Part shown: positions 10,458 to 22,100 of the stretch, piece after piece
How positions within the stretch are numbered: position 1 is the stretch's first letter
How the letters are laid out: each line of letters starts with the position of its first letter
NCBI GenBank assembly: GCA_021186555.1
Contig: JAJKFL010000012.1
Coordinates: 19,169,711-19,233,710, forward strand
DNA: 64,000 nucleotides
Direction of reading: 5' to 3'
DNA from: Reticulitermes speratus
Taxonomy: Eukaryota; Arthropoda; Insecta; Blattodea; Rhinotermitidae
The notes under the pieces: model-generated
Database searches by the model: none
What the model was told of the DNA's origin: nothing
What the model saw: the letters and a program-made list of their open reading frames with translations, nothing else
Translations under genes and position numbers: made by a program

Positions 10458-10810
10458 AATATTATTTATTACTATGACCAACAATTATTGCACTAAGTTT
10501 ATTAATACTCTTATGTCACTAAACCCTACACGTGTTTCTGTCCCGGGTGGACCATCATCAGGGGTTACAGTCGTGGAGCTTGCTTCACTTTTGTCACTTC
10601 ATGTGGTAATGGTTAGTTCAGGCACTTTGTACTTTTGTAATCACTCCGGAATGCACTGTGTTGTTGCTGGTTGTTATATGCTGTGGACGTGTGGGCTGTA
10701 GAAGTCTGGCTGGGAGTTGGCGCTGGTAAGTAGAGTTTATCACTACACTATTAGTAGAGTATTAATAAACTTAGTGCAATAATTGTTGGTCATAGTAATA
10801 AATAACATTA
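10458..10810. repeat. Palindromic Penelope-like element
   Basis: The left arm (10458-10515) and right arm (10748-10810) are inverted copies: ACCAACAATTATTGCACTAA at the left mirrors TTAGTGCAATAATTGTTGGT at the right. The left arm continues into a well-preserved hammerhead motif on the minus strand. The right arm has lost that part. The central 230 bp is unique, T/G-rich and non-coding. Confidence 0.75.
10522..10566 (-). ncRNA. Hammerhead ribozyme motif, best preserved
   Basis: Minus strand: stem I AACCC (10566-10562), CTGATGA (10561-10555), stem II (GTCC pairing GGAC around ACCC), GAAA (10538-10535), palindromic stem III CACGTG (10534-10529), U, A, predicted cleavage between 10527 and 10526, then stem I GGGTT (10526-10522). 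Every core position of the hammerhead consensus is present and both outer stems pair. Confidence 0.65.
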
Positions 10811-11700
10811 AAATGTTGCACGGTGAAAACAAAGTCAACTGTAATGAATACTTTGTCACGTCTTCATATGCGTTACATAATACGGTATCTTTCGTCCTTG
10901 TACAAACCATTACAACCGCAATACATTTTCTGTTAACATGTGCCATTAAGATCAAAGTAAAAAATTAGAAATTAGGTAAGTGTTAAATACAGATATAAAA
11001 TTATTATATATGCAGAAGTGTTTTGGAATTCAGAATGTGATTAGAACCTTGTGCGTCTTACTGCCACGTACTTTGCCTACGATCGTCGATATCGATATTT
11101 CTTATCGAACCATTTCACGCTGACGTTCGATGTCGCTGATGGCGATGAAGCTGAGATGAACTGCGTTGCTGTTCCTGTTTCTATTGGACTGAAGTCGACA
11201 CACTCCGATATCAGTACAGTTGATGATGGTTGAAATTAGAGTTCGAACCTCCTGAAACTCTAGCTTCATCTTACACATCCATCCCGACTCGTTCAGCGAC
11301 TAAGTGGTTATGGAGCATTATCGAATGATAGTGAGTTTGTGAAGCTGTGGAGTGATGTGGTTGCAGTGTGTTTAAGGCACTCTTCCACTGTTGGTGTAGA
11401 AGGAGTGAGGAAACCGCGAAGAATTTGTAACTGTATTTCGTTGTCGTATAAATTGTCCAGAGGAGTTATATATGTTTATTTTTGGATCCAAGACAGTCGT
11501 CAACTTGACCATAGAATTACGGAGTCCTGTTTCAGAAGGTGGTTGCATACTAACCGTGTCCTCGAATAGTAGTCTGTCGGTACAACCCCTACATGCTATA
11601 TTGTGTCGCCAGATTTTACAAAACTGTTGGTTCCCACAAGGACAATGTATTTTGTACGTCGAACAGGCTGTGGGTCGTTTCTGGTTCGTAAAGTTGATAC
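10811..11700. other. No recognisable gene
   Basis: Weak ORFs only; none has a recognisable domain or credible splice flanks. Confidence 0.4.
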
Positions 11701-11958
11701 TAGCCGATTTCCAGTGGCCGCGCGGTCTAAGGCGTGGGTCTGCCGTCTTTCGCTTGCTGGGATTGTGGGTTCGAATCCCGCCGGTGGCATGGATGTCTGT
11801 CTCTTGTGAGTGTTGTGTGTTGTCAGGTAGAGGTCTCTGCGACGAGCTGGTCCCTCGTCCAGAGGAGTCCTACCGAGTGTGGTGTGTCTAAAAAGTGTGG
11901 TTGTGAAGCCTCGAAACGGCCTAGGCCCCCAAGGGGCTGTCGAGCCATTAAAAAAAAT
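11701..11958 (+). mobile_element. SINE-A copy, full length
   Basis: Head CCAGTGGCCGCGCGGTCTAA (box A, tRNA-Leu-like GGTCTAAGGCG), B box GGGTTCGAATCCC at 11767-11779, body TGTTGTGTGTTGTCAGGTAG, end GGGGCTGTCGAGCCATT followed by a short A-run. The imperfect 8-bp direct repeat AGTTGATA/AGTTGACA flanks it (about 11692 and 11959). The tRNA-Leu resemblance includes the spacing expected for a class II tRNA with a long variable arm. Confidence 0.88.
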
Positions 11959-13014
11959 AGTTGACATTGTATTGAATTTTCACTCATTAAAGCATAATGG
12001 TAACGATACATATCACCAGTTCTAACACTCAGAAACTCTGTGTTTTCCACACAGATTATATGTACGTGTCTCTTACGTTGTTTATAGTAAAGATAAATTG
12101 TTTCCCTGTACAGCATTAACCGGTTCGTCTTTGTGCTTGTGACGCACTGTGTTTTCTGCGAGGTAGGAACTGAATGTTTAAATATTAGATTTTCATGGAA
12201 CTTGACACTTCAAATGAGTAATGCCCCTATGAGGTTGCTGATGTCATAGTCTGTGGAAGTCCTATCAGCAGATCCTAACAAGAAATAATGGAATCCTTAC
12301 AAGTGTAGTTAAGCTTCTGCTGTAGGTGATACAATTGGATCACAACCCCATCCCATGTATACACGCGTGATATACTCGTACTTCCGACACGTGCAATGGG
12401 TCCACTGACACTTCGCCTCTCCTGTACAGTAATTAACGCATATTAGGAAAGCCAACGTTTCCTTCCATATCTCTAATTACGTTCTCCATAGTTGAACTTC
12501 TCTCTCTGCAGCTTCTATATCCGTAACTGTAACAAGAAGTTCTGTCAAGACGTACGGCGACTCATCTAAATGCTAAATCCTTCGTGCTGTATATCTAAAT
12601 AGACTAGTTGAACTTAAGCATCAATAACAGTATGTCATGTTATGCACGGCATTTGGGACTTCTATGTTTGTTACTCTTCATGTTCTTGTATTAAAGATGT
12701 CGCACCGTGTAGATAAATAAAAATTTTATCACTGTTTTGGGCGAAGCCGCTGCCGCCTTATTCACGTGGAAGTCACATTTAGAAGTCCATATGCAGTTTT
12801 TGTCGGAAAATTTCAAGGTAAGAAATACTGGAGACCTAGCTCTAGAGGGGAATACAATAGTGCAGTGGATATTACAGATGTGTGATATGGAGATGCGGCA
12901 CTGCTCTGAAGTAGGTCAAGGTGCAATGCGAATCACAGAACTTTTTAGACACAGCAATCAAATTTAGACTATAAATCTAAGAAACTTTTAAGTATGTTAA
13001 CAATTTACAAAGTG
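11959..13014. other. No recognisable gene
   Basis: A 76-codon frame at 12737-12967 has no recognisable domain. Nothing else seen. Confidence 0.4.
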
Positions 13015-13330
13015 TCATGGAACAGAATCCTTCCTTAGAAGCTAATAGTGTCTTAGTTGGTCAAGAAATCTCTTGTCTTTTACGGAACTCAAAAATTCAT
13101 TTCCATGTTCAGAAGAACTCTGCGTTTTTACCTTATCCTGAGGCAGATTAGTCCAATTCACAACATCAAAATCCACTTTAAAATTATCCTCCTATGTGCG
13201 CCCAAATATCCAAGTTTTTCGGATTTCCGGAATGAAATTTTGTACGTATTTCTCCTATCACCCACGCGTCCTACGTACCCTGTCCGTCTTACGCTCCTTG
13301 CTTCCTTCAGCCTAATAATACTGTATGTGC
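13015..13330 (-). mobile_element. LINE-F 3'-end remnant
   Basis: CATGGAACAGAATCCTTCCT, then GTCAAGAAATCTCTTG, then CTTATCCTGAGGCAGATTAG align loosely with the minus-strand LINE end at 40262-40640, including the block before TTTAAAATTATCCTCC. Strongly decayed; no intact frame. Confidence 0.5.
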
Positions 13331-13439
13331 TGTAGACCACAAATTATGAAACCCCTCTTAATGTTAGCTTGATTATCAACTCATTGAAGACACTGTGCAC
13401 CATGGAGGTCGGGGGTTGGTAGGCGCTGTGGAATTACAT

Positions 13440-13640
13440 TACCTAAGAATTGTTAAATAAAACCTCAAGGGATGGATTCAGGCCTTTTGAGATGTGACGC
13501 TGTGTTACTAGTTTAGTGCTGAAGGCAACACAGTCCTTCGAGACGTCGGGAGCCACCACCGTAGCGACACGCATTACATCCCAGAAGACCTGAGTCCTCT
13601 GAAACACCGCTGTGAGAAACACAAATCCACAGAATGTCAA
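13440..13640. repeat. Decayed palindromic Penelope-like element
   Basis: TGAGATGTGACGCTGTGTTA at the left half and ACACGCATTACATCCCAG at the right are imperfect mirror images with a GAGACGTCGGGAGCC block between. The same arrangement occurs at 33600-33785 and, in part, at 42775-42895. No intact ribozyme core remains. Confidence 0.4.
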
Positions 13641-13945
13641 ATATTTGCTGGGTCAGTAGCGGGATAGTGGGGGGGGGGGGAGTTCCGCGACAGATTGTAA
13701 CATTTTGTTTCTACGAGTAGGGGAGGGGACAAGTGCACGTGAAGTCCCACTCGTTACAGCCACAACTCTGGCCTGTACTCGAACCGTCAGTCGCACGAAT
13801 GTTAATGAGGTGCTTTAACCCTACAAAGGACAGTGGTAACATTATGTACCACGGCGTTTGAAATTTAAAACATCTGCATTTTGCCATGATGTGTTTCATG
13901 TTGTTCTCAGAAGACATAGAACTTTTTCCCCCTCAAGAGCATTAA

Positions 13946-14241
13946 ATGGGGCCGGAATAGCGAAGTCGTATACCGACACGCTACGGGCTGGACGGTCCGG
14001 GGATCGAATCCCGGTGGGAGCGAAATTTTCCGCACATGTCTAGAACGGCCCTGGGGCCCACCCAGCCTCCTGTACAATGGGTACCGTGTCTCTTTTCTGA
14101 GGGTAAAACGGCCGGGGCGTGGAGTTAACCACCCACCCTCATCTAGCGCCGAGGTTAAAGAAAGAGTAGAGCTATACCTGTACTCTCCATGAGGGTCTTC
14201 ATGGCCTGTTCTAGGGCGACCTTTACCTCTATACATTTTGC
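13946..14241 (+). mobile_element. SINE-D copy with 8-bp target duplication
   Basis: Reference copy of SINE-D. The tRNA-like head GGGCCGGAATAGCGAAGTCG, then GGGGATCGAATCCCGG (B box at about 13999-14014), is followed by the body GGGCCCACCCAGCCTCC, ACGGCCGGGGCGTGGAGT, CTAGCGCCGAGGTTAAAGA and ends with GTCTTCATGGCCTGTTCTAG. The direct repeat AGCATTAA at 13938-13945 and 14242-14249 marks the target duplication. Confidence 0.88.
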
Positions 14242-14249
14242 AGCATTAA

Positions 14250-15248
14250 GTGACTATTCCTAATAATAATAATAATAATAATAATAAGGTTCTCTGTGAG
14301 GTGAGAATTGAATTTGTGTATATAGTATAGATTAATTTAAGTTTTCAAAGCGTTAATTAATATTCTATGAGTTTTAGTTTTGGTATGATTGTGAAGTGTG
14401 TTGTCAATTGTGTCTAATATAGTTATAATATCGATTACGGCCACAATAATCGTGACAAGATATAAATTTTATAAAATGTTTTATAGCAAAATGTTATTTT
14501 GAAAGAAATATCTTATTACATTATAAAAAGACCTAAAATGTACGTCATTATACAGTGTGTTTTCTATACAGCGCAATATTGAAGCAAATTTACGCGCTAT
14601 GGATTGACCTGACTTGACGTTACGGGGCTGACTTCCCACCAGAGTCCAGACTGTAAGAAACTCGCTGTATAGCTTTGGGCTGTCTGCACTGCTGTAAAAA
14701 TTTAGAACTTAAGAAGAATGTTTGGGGTAGATGTTTATGGTCAGCAGGTTGGAATCGATTGCGATATGGACCAGGAAAAGAATTGAAGAAAAGTAACAAC
14801 TGGAAAACTTAGGAAAGAGCGGCCAAATATATAGTGGTTAGAAGGCATTTATAAAGCGATGGAAGGAAGGAATTTGAAGGAGTGGGTCTGGAATGATAGG
14901 CAATAATGGAGTGCGGAATGAGAGTATACAGAAGCGGGAAAAGTCTTAGAAGAGGACGGAGGTGGTAAATAAAGCGGATGCCATTCCAGGTGGTCGCTCT
15001 GAGCGCTCCAGCAGCATTGGTATCACGGATTCAAATTCCACTTGCTGCGCTGATGTGTGTGTGGGTCGCGTTTTGCTGTGTTATCCTGCGTAGGTAGGTG
15101 CCTTGCATTGAACACTTGCACAGTGCAAGTAACATGAGACATTCAATACAGCGACAGATCGGAACTGAGCAGACTGAGCGAGAACACGTAATTATAATTC
15201 TGGCATGTTTTGTGGATGTCATATTTCTTCTTCTAACGACTAACTAGG
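14250..15248. other. No recognisable gene; (AAT)n microsatellite
   Basis: (AAT)n occupies 14262-14287. A region at 14985-15060 carries a weak tRNA-like block (CACGGATTCAAATTCC), perhaps an old SINE head. The rest is unassigned. Confidence 0.4.
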
Positions 15249-15745
15249 GCCGTGCCATGGCTCAGGCGGTTAGTCGCCGGCCTCTCACCGCGGAGACCCA
15301 TGTTCGATCCCGGCCGATCCCAGTGGCCGTGCGGTCTAAGGCGTGGGTCTGCGGCCGCTCGCTTACTAGGATCGTGGGTTCGAATCCCATCGGGGGCATG
15401 GATGTTTGTGTTGTGTTAGATGTATGGACGATAGCATGAAACATAAGGTGACATGCAGGACAAAAAGGACTTCAACAGTACAAACGGATCAAAGGGGAAA
15501 ACCCAGGAATTAATAAAAAAAAAAAAATCCCGGGTCAGTTCATGTGGGATTTGTGGTGGGCAAAGTGGCACTGGGACAGGTTTTTCCCCCGAGTACTTCG
15601 GCTTTCCCCTGTCAATTTCATTCCACCGGTGCTCCGTTATTCGGAAAAACGAAAAAGAAACTAATCATCTTTGTCACAGGGTTGCACAATAAGTATCAAG
15701 GCTGCGGTGGGTCCGTAGCATCTGCTGCGGGACCCTTCACTCCCC
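15249..15745 (+). mobile_element. SINE-B copy interrupted by a SINE-A-headed insertion
   Basis: The SINE-B head (GCCGTGCCATGGCTCAGGCG) begins at 15249 and is broken exactly in its B box at 15313. It resumes at 15527 with TCCCGGGTCAGTTCATGTGG and runs to CATCTGCTGCGGGACCCTTC at 15742, followed by a C-run. The insertion (next entry) is flanked by ATCCCGG repeats, so SINE-B was there first. Confidence 0.88.
15314..15526 (+). mobile_element. Chimeric retroposon: SINE-A tRNA head on an unrelated body
   Basis: The first ~90 bp are SINE-A head (CCGATCCCAGTGGCCGTGCG, B box GGGTTCGAATCCC). From about 15415 the sequence leaves the SINE-A consensus and reads an unrelated stretch (GACGATAGCATGAAACATAA, GGACTTCAACAGTACAAACG) ending in A13. 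Direct repeats ATCCCGG at 15307-15313 and 15527-15533 and the A-tail show that head and body were inserted together. Template switching from a SINE transcript onto another RNA, or a separate SINE family sharing the head, would explain it. Confidence 0.75.
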
Positions 15746-15884
15746 CCCCCCCCCCAAAAGACTAACTAACCGACTGATTTACTAGCCAATTACATGGAGT
15801 AAAGTCCTCTTTGTGAAGTTTAGGCGCTCAACTGATCAAAGAACGCTACAACTTTCAAGGAAACCTAATCACGAGTAACCACGG

Positions 15885-16160
15885 GATGTCTCAGTTGGCA
15901 TCGTGACTAGGGTAGGGGCTGGGCGACCGAGCAATTGTTTGATTTCCAGCAGGGCAAGAAAAGTTTCTCCTCTCGAAAGCTTCTAGACCGGCTCTGGCTC
16001 ACATCCAGCCTCATATTCAATAGGTACCAGGTCTGTTCTCCGGAAATAAAGCGGACGGTGCATGAAGCTGACCACTCAATCCATATATTGCCCGTGTTAA
16101 GAATGCGTGGAACAATGCCGCCACTCTCCCATATATCTCCATGGCGTGCACAGAGGTAAC
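15885..16160 (+). mobile_element. SINE-D copy, diverged
   Basis: Decayed tRNA-like head (GGATGTCTCAGTTGGCATCG, then TTTGATTTCCAGCAGGG) followed by the SINE-D body: ATAGGTACCAGGTCTGTTCTC, AATAAAGCGGACGGTGCATG, CTCCATGGCGTGCACAG. It pairs with the copy at 7232-7505 as a subfamily. Confidence 0.68.
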
Positions 16161-17747
16161 TCTATAATCACAAAGAACCAACCCTGGATTTTGATCTGGG
16201 CCAGTTTAATCCATTCTAAAACTTTATACATTATTTTAAGAACAATTTTAATATTATCCTAACGTCTTTGCTACTACTCCGCCGTGGTTTTCTCCCTTAA
16301 AATTTCTAGCTAATATATATATATATATATATATATTAATTTTTCGTGGTCTTTGTCTCATGTATAATTATGGCCAGTGTTTTTCAACTTCTTTGTCTGT
16401 GAAACCCTTTTGCGGGACTGAAATATTTCACGGAACTTAACCTCTTTTTCACTCTTATTCTTAGTCTAAAACCCTCCTCAATTTGAATTACATTTCTTTG
16501 CGTCTGAAATTTTAACTCTTTCGATATGAGACAGGAAGATAAAAATATCTTATTTAAGTGGTACCAAGAATTCTCTGTGTTTTATCTGACCTTTAATTTA
16601 TCATGAATGTAATTTTTATGCTTGCTAATGTTCCAAAATGCATCCATTTTAATACATTTTCAAAGCTTCCTTAGTTGTTCTTACGTTTCGATTCTCTTCT
16701 GTATTCGCATGATAAACCTTACCTGAATACTCTTGATGATGTGTTATTGCAAACTGGAAGCAATATTGCTTTGCTACATTTTACCCTCTCTCTGTCTTCA
16801 CAAGTTGAAGCTTTTGGGGTGACTGTGGCTTATTTTACGACGGTGTCAGTAGTTCACGCAATATATGTAAGGCGTACGTCCGATGGGGAGAAGGCCAGCG
16901 ATTGAGGCATTGGAAGTGATTCTGAATAGAGAGAGGCCGTGGTCAAATTTATGTATAAAATAATAATAATGATATAAATAATGAATAAAAATAATAAAAA
17001 TATATCAGCTATTGTATAGCACACGATTCGTGGAACTGCTCACCATCTAACATTTGGTTGTTTTTTTTATAAGTTTTTTATTTATTTTGCCATTCGCTCC
17101 TTACTTTTCTGCATATATTTTCCTAAATTTCCCTATTTGTGTTTTATTTGTGCAATTTTGTTATTTTTTCGGTAGCGTAATTGATGTACTCTGCCGGAAT
17201 TTGCCTGGAGACACTTAGGGGAACCGCGGAAACCTACCAGAACAGCCGTTGTTCCTGTCGTATTCGACCGCCCGAACACCAGCCTCAAGGGTCACTGCTG
17301 CTGCAGCCTGCTCTGTTATATTGGGGTCGTGTTTCTACCCCTTATACCACTTGTCATCGGCCTTTCTGTGCTAGCCTCACTTCCACATGAACAAATTTGT
17401 AGCTGCTTATATAAACAGCATATCAGAGGCGTGACGCCCGGTAATCCGCACACCACAGGTTTGCCTTTCATATTTTAGTTAACAGAGATGGGAAGAGTAG
17501 AGGGGTGTGACAAGGGAAGGGTGTGGGGGAGAGGGGGAAATAAGAAGATTTTCTTTTAAATTGTGCCTTAGGGAAAGCTTGTTATCCTATTTGTTGGAAG
17601 ATGTTTCGCAAATACACTACTAGATTTTCAGGATGGCTGCAGTCTGTGTCCAACCCATCTTCGCATACCTACTGAGACATCCAAGGAATTCACCGTTGTT
17701 AGCAAGCTTCTAGCCTGAATTATGGTACGGCTTAATATGAACTTGTC
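16161..17747. other. No recognisable gene; (AT)n microsatellite
   Basis: (AT)n at 16313-16336. At 16824-16857 there is a single diverged match to the start of the 154-bp satellite unit (GTGGCTTATTTTACGACGGT). No coding sequence recognised. Confidence 0.4.
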
Positions 17748-18165
17748 GCCCTCGGTGGACTAGTGGTTAGCGTGCTCGCCACTGGAGCCAAGGTTTGCGG
17801 GTTCAATCCCGGCCAAGGTCGATGGATTTTTAAGGGTGATAAAAATCCGTAGCACACTTCCTTCGGAGGGGAAGTAAAGCCGTCGGTCCCATGTCGTAGA
17901 TTTACGGCATGTAAAAGAACCTTACGGGCATGAATAGAACTAGTAATGTTCGTAAGCAAAATTCAGCGGCCATTTCTCACCCAAGTCTCCTGACTGACTG
18001 CTAGATGGCTCTGGCAGTCATATCAGGATGAGTAGAAATTGTGCAGTCAGTGGACTGTCACTCACTACAGAAGTGCACACTTCCAGACCAAGAAACCTCT
18101 GAAAGGAGGCCCTATGCTCCGCAAGGAGCGACAGGAAGTACTAACTAACTAACTAACTAATTGAA
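17748..18165 (+). mobile_element. SINE-E, tRNA-derived with (TAAC)n tail
   Basis: Head CCCTCGGTGGACTAGTGGTT (box A; Glu/Gly/Asp-like TGGACTAGTGGTTAGCG), B box GCGGGTTCAATCCCGGCC near 17803. The ~330-bp body includes CCTTCGGAGGGGAAGTAAAG, CATGTCGTAGATTTACGG and CTGACTGACTGCTAGATGG, and it ends in AACTAACTAACTAACTA. The simple-repeat tail instead of poly-A suggests mobilisation by a LINE of the RTE/CR1/L2 kind. Single copy in this window. Confidence 0.82.
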
Positions 18166-18549
18166 CTTTCGATAGGGACATACATCCCGACTTAGAGGTG
18201 CATATTCACTGTCAGGTTCTGCAGGCAGTCTGCAGCGTGCGCAGCTGTTTTGAATGGTACATTGCGCAGAGCGTGAAAAGAATCCGTAGTGAGTTATTTG
18301 AAGCTACTGTCCAAGAACACAGACTGATGGTGACCGAGGGGAGTTTTGGACCTGATGGAAAGGAAGTAACAGGAGGCCGGAGAAAAGTGCAGTTGATGTA
18401 TACTGCCAGCCAAATATTATAAGGCTGATCAAATCAAGGAGGGTAAGATGCACTGGGTATGTAGCACACACAGCAAAGGAGCGAAATACATAAAAGGTTC
18501 TTGTGGGAAAATCAGGAGGAAAGTGTCAACTTGGAAGACGTGGGTGTAT

Positions 18550-18820
18550 GTAAAAGGTAAAGTTCACCCTAGAACAGGCCATGAAGGCCCAGAGGGGGAG
18601 TAGAGGTATAGCTCTACTCTTTCTTTAACCCTGGCACTAGATGGGGGTGGGTGGTCAACTCCACGCCCCGGCCGCTTTACCCCCGGGAAAGAGACCCGGT
18701 AACCATTGTATAGGAGGCTGGGCGGGTCCCAGGGTCGGACTGGACGTCTGCGAAAAAACTCGCCCCCACCGGGATTCCATCCCCGGACCGTCCAGCCCGT
18801 AGCGAGTCGCTGTACCGACT
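18550..18820 (-). mobile_element. SINE-D copy with target duplication
   Basis: Minus strand; the plus strand reads AGAACAGGCCATGAAGGCCC, GGCACTAGATGGGGGTGG, CACGCCCCGGCCGCTTTACC, AGGAGGCTGGGCGGGTCCC, and the head end CCGGACCGTCCAGCCCGTAG. The direct repeat TGGGTGTAT at 18541-18549 and 18821-18829 is the target duplication. This is the best-preserved SINE-D in the window. Confidence 0.9.
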
Positions 18821-18829
18821 TGGGTGTAT

Positions 18830-20423
18830 ATGGGGAAAAGTATTCAAACTGATCTTAAATAAACGTGATGAGGGTGTCAACTGGATATACGTGGCTCGGA
18901 ATAGAGGCTAGAGTCGTGCAGTTGTGAACGCGGTAACGAACCGTTGGGTTCCATAAATTGCGGCGTGGTTCTTAAATAGCTCAGGGCCTGTTTGCATTTC
19001 GTGACAGGATACAGGGTCACTTAACTATCGGAACGGATGGCCTGCAAACCGAGAATCAAGCCAGGACCTACCGAATCCGAAGCAGGAGTTCTGGCAAGAA
19101 AAATACCTGAATAATGGATAAAATGAGCACCCTTGTTTATTCCCAAATCCATTATTGTGTAACCATTCACAGTTGTCATCCAAATTTGACACTATATGAA
19201 CTAATGTATGCGGTTGACAAGGCGTCGATAATGAACCTTTGTATCCGTGTCTAAAAGGGGAAAATGTTTGCTATAGTGGGAGAGCTGGCAGCGATATTCA
19301 GCTCGCAGCATAAACAAGTAGACCTACAAAACCATTCTTGGTTCTGATCTCGGAGTTACGGTTAAAAAGCACGTAAATATTTTATCCCATCCTTGATTTC
19401 GACGTCATGAATTTACGTAGGAGGGGCGTGGAGTTAGGGATCGATATATTCTTATCTTAAAGACTGGACTCACAGTTAGTTGAATCTCTACACTTGCCGG
19501 GAGTCAAACCTCGGTGTTCCCAGCCCGTAGTCAGTGAGTGACCTTAATGACTGTCTTTTTAAGGAATCTAAATAACTGACTAATAAAGTGACTCCATAGT
19601 TTGCAGACTATCATATGCCAGAACCGATAAATTTAACACTAAATTCCTTCTTTGGGGACAGTCCTGAGCCAGTTCTAGCAACTTTCCTTCTTCACAGTTT
19701 ATTTCGGTTCATATTTTCTTCCCCATTCTATCTACCTATAAGTAGGTGTTTCGGATGTTTATTTTACAAAATTCTACATGTATTCCTTGCATCTCCATTC
19801 AAAGTTCCAGTTATCGTTGTAAATTTTACTACTGATAAAATACTGGGCGACCTCTACAGAAAGAAGTGGAAGAAAACGCAGGCCAGCCCTGCAGCATAAG
19901 ACCTCTTGATGTGATGTGTTGAACCTCGGCTCGTGGCAACCTCCTGTTGTTGTGTGGCTGTACACAGAAGTGCACGTTAATCCTTCTCCTCGTACACCCT
20001 TCACCCATCTTTTCATTTTAAATCCGACTGTGAATGTAACGTAAAACTCTAAGCAGCATAGCAGTGTATTTTGCATAATAGGGTCTGGAGTGTCCAGTGT
20101 GGTGTAACGGGGACTAAGTGTCAGCCAGTTGTACGGGAAACCAGGATTACGTAAAATGGTTCTCCACCCCACTGCCATAATATTGCTGATAGCCGATTCT
20201 CCGGAATGTAAAAGAAGAAAAAAAAATTCAAAATATAAAACCTCTTTAGAAGTAAGAGGGATGTAGAAGCAACTTGGACTAAAATATCTCACTTCTTGTC
20301 CAATATATATGTATATGTATATGTACATATACAGTACGCATAATCCCTAGCCAAGGGCTCAATTTCCGTTTCCGAACATTTCTGTCCCTTTTTTCAGAAC
20401 CTAGTTTAAACCTATATTACGAA
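18830..20423. other. No recognisable gene; decayed LINE-F and SINE-D traces
   Basis: 18905-19000 resembles the plus-oriented LINE-F end (GCGGTAACGAACCGTTGGGTT), and 19420-19545 resembles a SINE-D head read in reverse (CAGCCCGTAGTCAG). A 184-codon minus frame at 19774-20328 has no recognisable domain and a low-complexity start. Confidence 0.4.
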
Positions 20424-20652
20424 ATCACAAATTACACACCAACGAAATGCAGTATGTTTTTTTCACTCTTTATTCTTTAACCCCTACATATGTTTCAGCC
20501 CTTACAGGGCCATCTTCAGGGGGCTCGTAGTCTACATCTACTTTGCATCCATTGTTGGCTGCTGGCCCTGTAAGGGCTGAGACATATGTAGGGGTTAAAA
20601 AAAAAAAGTGAAAAAATATAGTGTATTTCGTTGGTGTGTAATTTTTGATTTG
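20424..20652. repeat. Palindromic Penelope-like element, 85-bp arms
   Basis: Arms 20424-20512 and 20568-20652 are inverted copies; ATTACACACCAACGAAATGC at the left mirrors TTTCGTTGGTGTGTAAT at the right, and CAGCCCTTACAGGGCC mirrors GGCCCTGTAAGGGCTG. The left arm carries a complete minus-strand hammerhead motif. The right arm has GAGAC for GAAAC and lacks CTGANGA. Confidence 0.8.
20479..20525 (-). ncRNA. Hammerhead ribozyme motif, well formed
   Basis: Minus strand: stem I AGCCCC (20525-20520), CTGAAGA (20519-20513), stem II GCCCT/AGGGC around GUA, GAAA (20496-20493), palindromic stem III CATATG (20492-20487), U, A, predicted cleavage between 20485 and 20484, then GGGGTT (20484-20479), which pairs with the first strand (one G-U). 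All core residues are intact. Confidence 0.65.
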
Positions 20653-20744
20653 TTAAAAAATGCACGGTGAAGATAATATAAAAGCTACATTACGAACCTG
20701 TCATGGTGTCACAGTCGATCCAGTTTGTTACGTAGGCCATGTAG

Positions 20745-21000
20745 GTGGGTGACCGTGTCCTAAACCAGACTAGTCCAGTCCACTACTTCCAGTTGTCTTT
20801 AAGATGAATTTTAATATTACCCTACCATCTACGCCAAGATCTTCCGGGTGTTCTCTTTCCTTCGTGTTTCTCAAAGAAAACCGCATATGCAGTTCTCTTT
20901 TCCCCCATACTTTCTACATGTCCCGCCAATTCCATTTACATTTCATTTATCACCGTAATAATGTTTGGTGAGGAGCACAAATCGTTATGCAACCTCCTTC
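20745..21000 (-). mobile_element. LINE-F 3'-end fragment
   Basis: The plus strand reads TAAGATGAATTTTAATATTA, CTACGCCAAGATCTTCCGGG, ACTTTCTACATGTCCCGCC and ATAATGTTTGGTGAGGAGC, colinear with 40440-40620, which encodes the C-terminal WAGHVVRM...[13 protein letters not shown] block of the LINE ORF on the minus strand. The frame is broken here. Confidence 0.65.
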
Positions 21001-21637
21001 AGCGTCCTGTCACTTCCTCCCATTTAGTTCCAAATATTCTGCTTAGCACTGTATTGTTGAACACCTTAACATATCTTTTTACCTTAACTTGAGAGGTCAC
21101 ATTTCACACCTGTACAAGACATCTTGCAAAATTATGGTTCTCTGTAGTTTACTCTCTATGGTTTTAGCTAGCAAACGGGAAATATTAAGTATTTTGAACA
21201 GAATGGTAGCTGGCATACACTTACTTCGTGTTCTCCAATCAAAATTTTGTACTCATTTCTTATATTCGATGAATAAGTGTGACTCTTTTTTTGTGTGTGA
21301 TGGGCTTTGTAACATCAGATGTGGATCTGAAATGAATCAGTATAATGACTGATCTGGTGCTCCACGAGTAGGCCTCTGTGCTGTCATTCGTGGTATGTTG
21401 TGGTATGTTGCTGGCTGCACGTCTCTGCAGTGACTGGGGGGACACAGGCCGTTATGGTCAGCTCATTTAAGCTCTAATGGTGCGTGACGAAGTAATCAGT
21501 ATTTATTACGGAGAAGGAAGCAGTTCAGATAGCTTGGCTCTGTGTGACGCCGTGAGTATCCCAAACCTTGCAAAGCTGTATCTGTGTGTATATCGCCTGT
21601 AGACGTGGAACACTGAGTTGTGTGAGACAGGACAATG

Positions 21638-22100
21638 TGCAGGAGGAGAGACGAAGAGATAAAGGAAGAGAATGGGAGGGACGTGAAAGAAATAAGGGGA
21701 TAACGAGGAGGAAGAAGAAAAGGAAATACGAGAGGATAAGAAGGAAAGGTGTAAGGTGAAGAGAGAGACGAAGAGATAAGGAAGAGAATGGAGGACGTGA
21801 AGAAATAGGGATAAGGAGGGGAAGAAGAAAGAATGAGAGGAAGAAGGAAGTGTAGGTCGAAGGAGGAGAGACGAGGAGATAAGGAAGAGAAGAGAGGATG
21901 TGAGTAATAAGGATAACGAGAGGAAGAAGAAAGAAATACGAGAGGATAAGAAGGAAAGGTGTAAGTTCGAAGGAGGAGAGACGAAGGGGATAAAGGAAGA
22001 GAATGAGAGGGACGTGAAGGAATAAGGGGATAAGGAGGAGGAAGAAGAAAAGGAAATACGAGAGGATAAGAAGGAAAGGTGTAAGGTCGAAGAGAATGTT
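21638..22100. repeat. Polypurine tandem repeat, ~4 units of ~110 bp
   Basis: Units begin GAGGAGAGACGAAGAGATAA or a variant near 21638, 21757, 21863 and 21973, and contain GGAAGAAGAAAAGGAAATAC. The second and third units differ from the others mainly by single-base losses in homopolymers. No Pro/Glu-rich coding role is inferred. Confidence 0.8.

Noticed and set aside
19774..20328. 184-codon minus ORF
   Set aside because: Starts in a TATATG simple repeat (IYIYIYI) and has no recognisable domain.
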